A stretch of 64,000 nucleotides of DNA from CAZFBA01 sp964517135. Lineage in GTDB: Bacteria > Cyanobacteriota > Vampirovibrionia > JBFMGH01. This document shows, piece by piece, positions 61,276-64,000 of this stretch; within the stretch, counting starts at the first letter, position 1; each line of letters opens with the position of its first letter. Below the pieces are notes generated by a model. The model worked only from the letters and a program-made list of their open reading frames with translations, ran no database searches and was not told the DNA's origin. Made by a program: the position numbers and the translations under genes. The DNA lies in NCBI GenBank assembly GCA_964517135.1, contig CAZFBA010000012.1, forward strand, positions 40,541-104,540. Direction: 5' to 3'.

Positions 61276-63090
61276 TTAATAATATATCTCCATTTCACAG
61301 GCATCACAGTTGAATTCCAGCCGGTATTCTTTGCCTTCTTCGTCAATCAGAAACATTGGAACGTCAGAGTCCTCAGCTGATTGATGTTTGCTGCACAGGC
61401 CATATTGATATCTGAGGCAAAGCTTTGTAGTCATAACTTTTTTGCCTGTCATATCTGTTTGTGCTTCTGCGGCAGGAGCTATTTTTTCTACTCCATGACG
61501 TTCATAAAACTTTTTTGCCAGATTATTATAAACATTACCAGAATAATCAAGTTCTTTTTCAGGATATGGATAATTATTGGGTATAATAGTGATAAAATCT
61601 CTTATTCTGTGGAGCTTACGCTGATTTCTAAGTATTTCAACCAGCTTGCGCCTGAGTTTATTAATTTCGCTGATAGGTATAAAATTAACCTGATCAAGAT
61701 TTATATCAAGCTCTGCAAGCCTGAACTCTGTTCCACCGAGCTTTGAGAGGTTAGTATTCAGGTTATTAATAACAAGCTGCTGATTTTTAGCTGGTTCCTG
61801 ATGAATTAAAACTGATGCTTCAGCTTCAATACCATCCTCATCGACTGCTTTAAGTTTTAATGTTTCTTTCTGAGAGGTTAGAGAGAGGTTAACTGCTATT
61901 ACTCTTTCGATACGGGCATTTTTGACCTGCCTGATAAACTTAATATCAAAATTACGGTATATTTCCATACCTTTTTTCAAGCCTGACATATCACCAGGAT
62001 AGATCAATTTACCTTCAACCCTGTTTATAGTGGTTCCTTTAAGTTTACTACGTATATCAAAGAAGCAAATGCCGTCACCCGGGCTAAATTGTTTATCTGT
62101 AGATACTTTGAAATGGTCTTTTGCGATATGTTTAACTATGCCTGCCGGTTCACCAATAGCTTTAGGGGTAAAAGGAGACGCAATATCATCATTGCGACCA
62201 TTAATAAAGTAAGTTGTATAATCTCTATTGAAAGTTTTTTTGAGATCCGGTTTAAAATTAATTATACTTTCTCCAGATGAAGCTCTGTCCAGTTCGAGCT
62301 TTTCCAGAACCTGATCGATAGCCTGCCTGTAATAGCTAACAACATTACGTATATAGTTCTCATCTTTCAGTCTACCCTCAATTTTAAAAGATGTGATACC
62401 TGCTTTAATCAATTCTTCAATGTTTTCTGATAGATTAAGATCCTTTAATGATAAAAGATGTTGTTGTTCTGCAACTACTTTACGATTGTTATCTAGCAGT
62501 GTATAGGTTTTTCTGCAGGGTTGAGCGCATTCTCCTCTATTTCCGCTTCTACCTCCTATAGCATAGCTTAAATAACATTGTCCGCTGTAGCAAACACAGA
62601 GAGAGCCATGAATAAAACCTTCAAGTTCAATGCCTGTATTCTTTGAAATATGCTTGATATCTTTAATTGAGAGCTCTCTAGCAAGAATTACCCTTTTTAA
62701 GCCAGCAGCCTCAAGGAATTTAACCTTCTTTAATGTATGGTTGTGCATCTGCGTGCTGGCAATCAAAGGTACTGGCGGCAGGCCTATTTCAAGTAACCCT
62801 GCATCCTGAATAATTATGGCGTCTACTTCCAGCTCGTAAAGCTTTTCTATAAGTTTTTTAGCTTCGTAAATTTCAGCATCGGTAAGTATCGTATTAATTG
62901 TTACATAGACTTTTGCATAATACAAATGAGCAAAATCAATCAATTTTGCTATATCTTCCAGGGTATTTCCTGCGGATTTTCTTGCACTAAAGAGAGGCCC
63001 ACCAATATAGACAGCATCGGCTCCACATAATATTGCACTTTTACCACATTCTAAGTCTTTTGCAGGTGCCAGTAGTTCAATTAAGGTCAT
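61276..63090 (-). CDS. U32 peptidase-family protein (RlhA/YdcP-like)
   Basis: 604 residues. The U32 signature is EGFIHGSLCVCYSGQCYLS (157-175); cysteines 165, 172, 188 and 192 are probable iron-sulphur ligands, with 167 extra. The N-terminal TIM-barrel part (ELLAPAKDLECGKSAILCGA) is followed by a DUF3656-type C-terminal half (about 300-604), as in RlhA, which hydroxylates a cytidine of 23S rRNA; the related TrhP acts on tRNA and is shorter. Therefore an RNA hydroxylation role is more likely than proteolysis. The stretch 565-604 holds a final cysteine cluster (CDACEMEIYY). No strong ribosome-binding site. Downstream is the ygiQ gene. Confidence 0.85.
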   Translation of the reverse strand: MTLIELLAPAKDLECGKSAILCGADAVYIGGPLFSARKSAGNTLEDIAKLIDFAHLYYAKVYVTINTILTDAEIYEAKKLIEKLYELEVDAIIIQDAGLLEIGLPPVPLIASTQMHNHTLKKVKFLEAAGLKRVILARELSIKDIKHISKNTGIELEGFIHGSLCVCYSGQCYLSYAIGGRSGNRGECAQPCRKTYTLLDNNRKVVAEQQHLLSLKDLNLSENIEELIKAGITSFKIEGRLKDENYIRNVVSYYRQAIDQVLEKLELDRASSGESIINFKPDLKKTFNRDYTTYFINGRNDDIASPFTPKAIGEPAGIVKHIAKDHFKVSTDKQFSPGDGICFFDIRSKLKGTTINRVEGKLIYPGDMSGLKKGMEIYRNFDIKFIRQVKNARIERVIAVNLSLTSQKETLKLKAVDEDGIEAEASVLIHQEPAKNQQLVINNLNTNLSKLGGTEFRLAELDINLDQVNFIPISEINKLRRKLVEILRNQRKLHRIRDFITIIPNNYPYPEKELDYSGNVYNNLAKKFYERHGVEKIAPAAEAQTDMTGKKVMTTKLCLRYQYGLCSKHQSAEDSDVPMFLIDEEGKEYRLEFNCDACEMEIYY

Positions 63091-63182
63091 TATAACAACA
63101 GCAATCCGTTAATCAATAACTTGATATCCCCGGCAAAGTAAATATATCAGATAGTGCTTATATTGAACAGTTTATTAATCTA

Positions 63183-63368
63183 TCAACTTGGTACAGGGAT
63201 TGAAACTTCCTTTAAACATCTCCAGCAAAAGCGGGTACTATTAGCCTGAGCATTTTTTATTGTGATAACAGCTTTGCAGGATGGACATTCAACAATTAAA
63301 CTTTTGTGTTTTTCAGGTTTCCCCGGTTTGTTGATCTTTCTTTTAACACTGAGCTGCAACATATTCAT
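63183..63368 (-). CDS. small zinc-ribbon protein
   Basis: 61 residues from ATG 63368; in-frame TTG codons upstream are possible alternatives. A basic N-terminus (VKRKINKPGKPEKHKSL) leads into one zinc ribbon with C-x2-C at ECPSCKAVITI and C-x2-C at FCWRCLKEVSI, spaced 19 residues, as in the C4 zinc ribbons of small nucleic-acid-binding or chaperone-like proteins. No family assigned. Same direction as the U32 gene 92 bases downstream. Confidence 0.5.
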   Translation of the reverse strand: MNMLQLSVKRKINKPGKPEKHKSLIVECPSCKAVITIKNAQANSTRFCWRCLKEVSIPVPS

Positions 63369-63865
63369 CAAGTCCAAATACTAAACTAACTCATTAGTAC
63401 AGCAATTATAGACTACTTGATGTAGAGCTGCAAATTACTCAACGTATATGAGAATACAGGGCTGGAAACTAAAGATCATAACAATTACTAAGGACACCGC
63501 CATTAAAAGCCTGAAATATTAGGCCAAATGCCTGAGACCAACCTCAAACATTTTAGTATATAAGTTTTAGAGAGACCAGGAGTTGAAAGTTACGTGAATA
63601 GTAGCCTTTGGCGATGCGTTATGATGAGACTCTCATAACAAGTATTATAAGGATCTGCTAGCTATAAATAATTGTATCAAAAGTAATTTGTCTACTGCAC
63701 TCCGCAAAACATCTTCTATTAAACTTAAAGCAGGCAGACAATTTTTTACTTTAAAAAAAGTTCAATTTTGTCACACTCTTAAACATTCTGAAACACTTGT
63801 AACATAATTAAAAGCAATACAAAATATTTTATTTATTGATCTATATAATAAACAGACTGAGTAAA
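63369..63865. other. intergenic, nothing recognised
   Basis: About 500 AT-rich bases upstream of the zinc-ribbon gene. A run of codons at about 63640-63810 reads protein-like on the plus strand but lacks any start codon, so I do not call it. No hairpin or repeat of note. Confidence 0.35.
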
Positions 63866-64000
63866 AGATCAGTGCATAACTTAAAAATTTTTCGATTTTC
63901 AAAACCCAAATCCCGCCCACCCTAAAGGAAGGCATGGGGTCTCATTCCCAGGCTGCGCCTGCTCGTTCAACCCATATCTTCACTTTTTAAATTTTTGAAA
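63866..64000. repeat. dispersed repeat family C, copy 3 (inverted, cut by window end)
   Basis: AGATCAGTGCATAACTTAAA, TTCGATTTTCAAAACCC and, near the window end, GCTCGTTCAACCCATATCTT match the ends of 10221-10459 in inverted orientation. The core between them (about 63913-63955) is different in sequence and shorter. The outermost left end lies beyond 64000. Confidence 0.7.

Noticed and set aside
63591..63660. 14-codon frame with AGGAG upstream near the window end
   Set aside because: Too short, GTG start, no downstream gene in the same direction.

Overview
The window looks like a chromosomal piece of an AT-rich, non-photosynthetic relative of the cyanobacteria (Melainabacteria / Vampirovibrionia type). 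This is an inference. It rests on a NusB with the long insertion seen in cyanobacterial NusB, a DUF2227-type membrane protein close to a family common in cyanobacteria, the TopA zinc-ribbon tail, and a set of house-keeping genes on a low-GC background. No photosynthesis gene is visible. The code is standard, and starts are ATG with some GTG and TTG.

Bases 1-6900 hold the topA tail, aroE, an MFS exporter, a DHH phosphoesterase on the other strand, and a three-gene set (membrane protein, TPR lipoprotein, DUF2227 protein). Bases 6900-10900 are accessory: a CBS protein, the 3' half of a tRNA-Met, a higBA toxin-antitoxin pair driven by a consensus promoter with a palindromic operator in its spacer, two copies of an inverted repeat element, a small protein with biased codon use and a MITE-like element. 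Bases 10900-19800 (minus strand) carry a GT39-type transferase with a lipoprotein, then nusB-ftsY-ffh (transcription antitermination and the signal recognition particle) and a TPR protein. Bases 19900-23300 contain an alpha-helical repeat protein, two paralogous seven-coil repeat proteins with biased codon use, and a small 58-residue gene.

Bases 23400-32300 hold mutL, a TPR protein, a patatin-like phospholipase, an aminotransferase-fold protein lacking its PLP lysine, a secreted helical-repeat protein and a methyltransferase-TPR fusion. Bases 32300-34760 are a mobile-DNA scar: dispersed repeats, an intact IS1182-family element flanked by the palindrome AGTGCACT, and what looks like the 5' ribozyme part of a group II intron without its maturase.

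Bases 35200-46600 form a surface polysaccharide locus: flippase (Wzx), three GT4 glycosyltransferases, polymerase/ligase (Wzy), a chain-length regulator whose kinase domain has lost its Walker A lysine, and an outer-membrane exporter (Wza type). It is followed by a filamentous adhesin of the two-partner-secretion type (1052 residues), a BtuCD-like ABC transporter without its binding protein, and two secreted proteins of unknown role.

Bases 54600-63400 (minus strand) are again core functions: rpmE, thyX, prfA and prmC in transcription order, then further right an unknown 161-residue protein, a YgiQ radical SAM protein, a U32 peptidase-family protein and a small zinc-ribbon protein. The window ends inside a third copy of the MITE-like family. 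No CRISPR array, rRNA operon or complete tRNA gene was found. Gene starts were chosen by ribosome-binding site, overlap with the previous gene and signal peptides; alternatives are stated.
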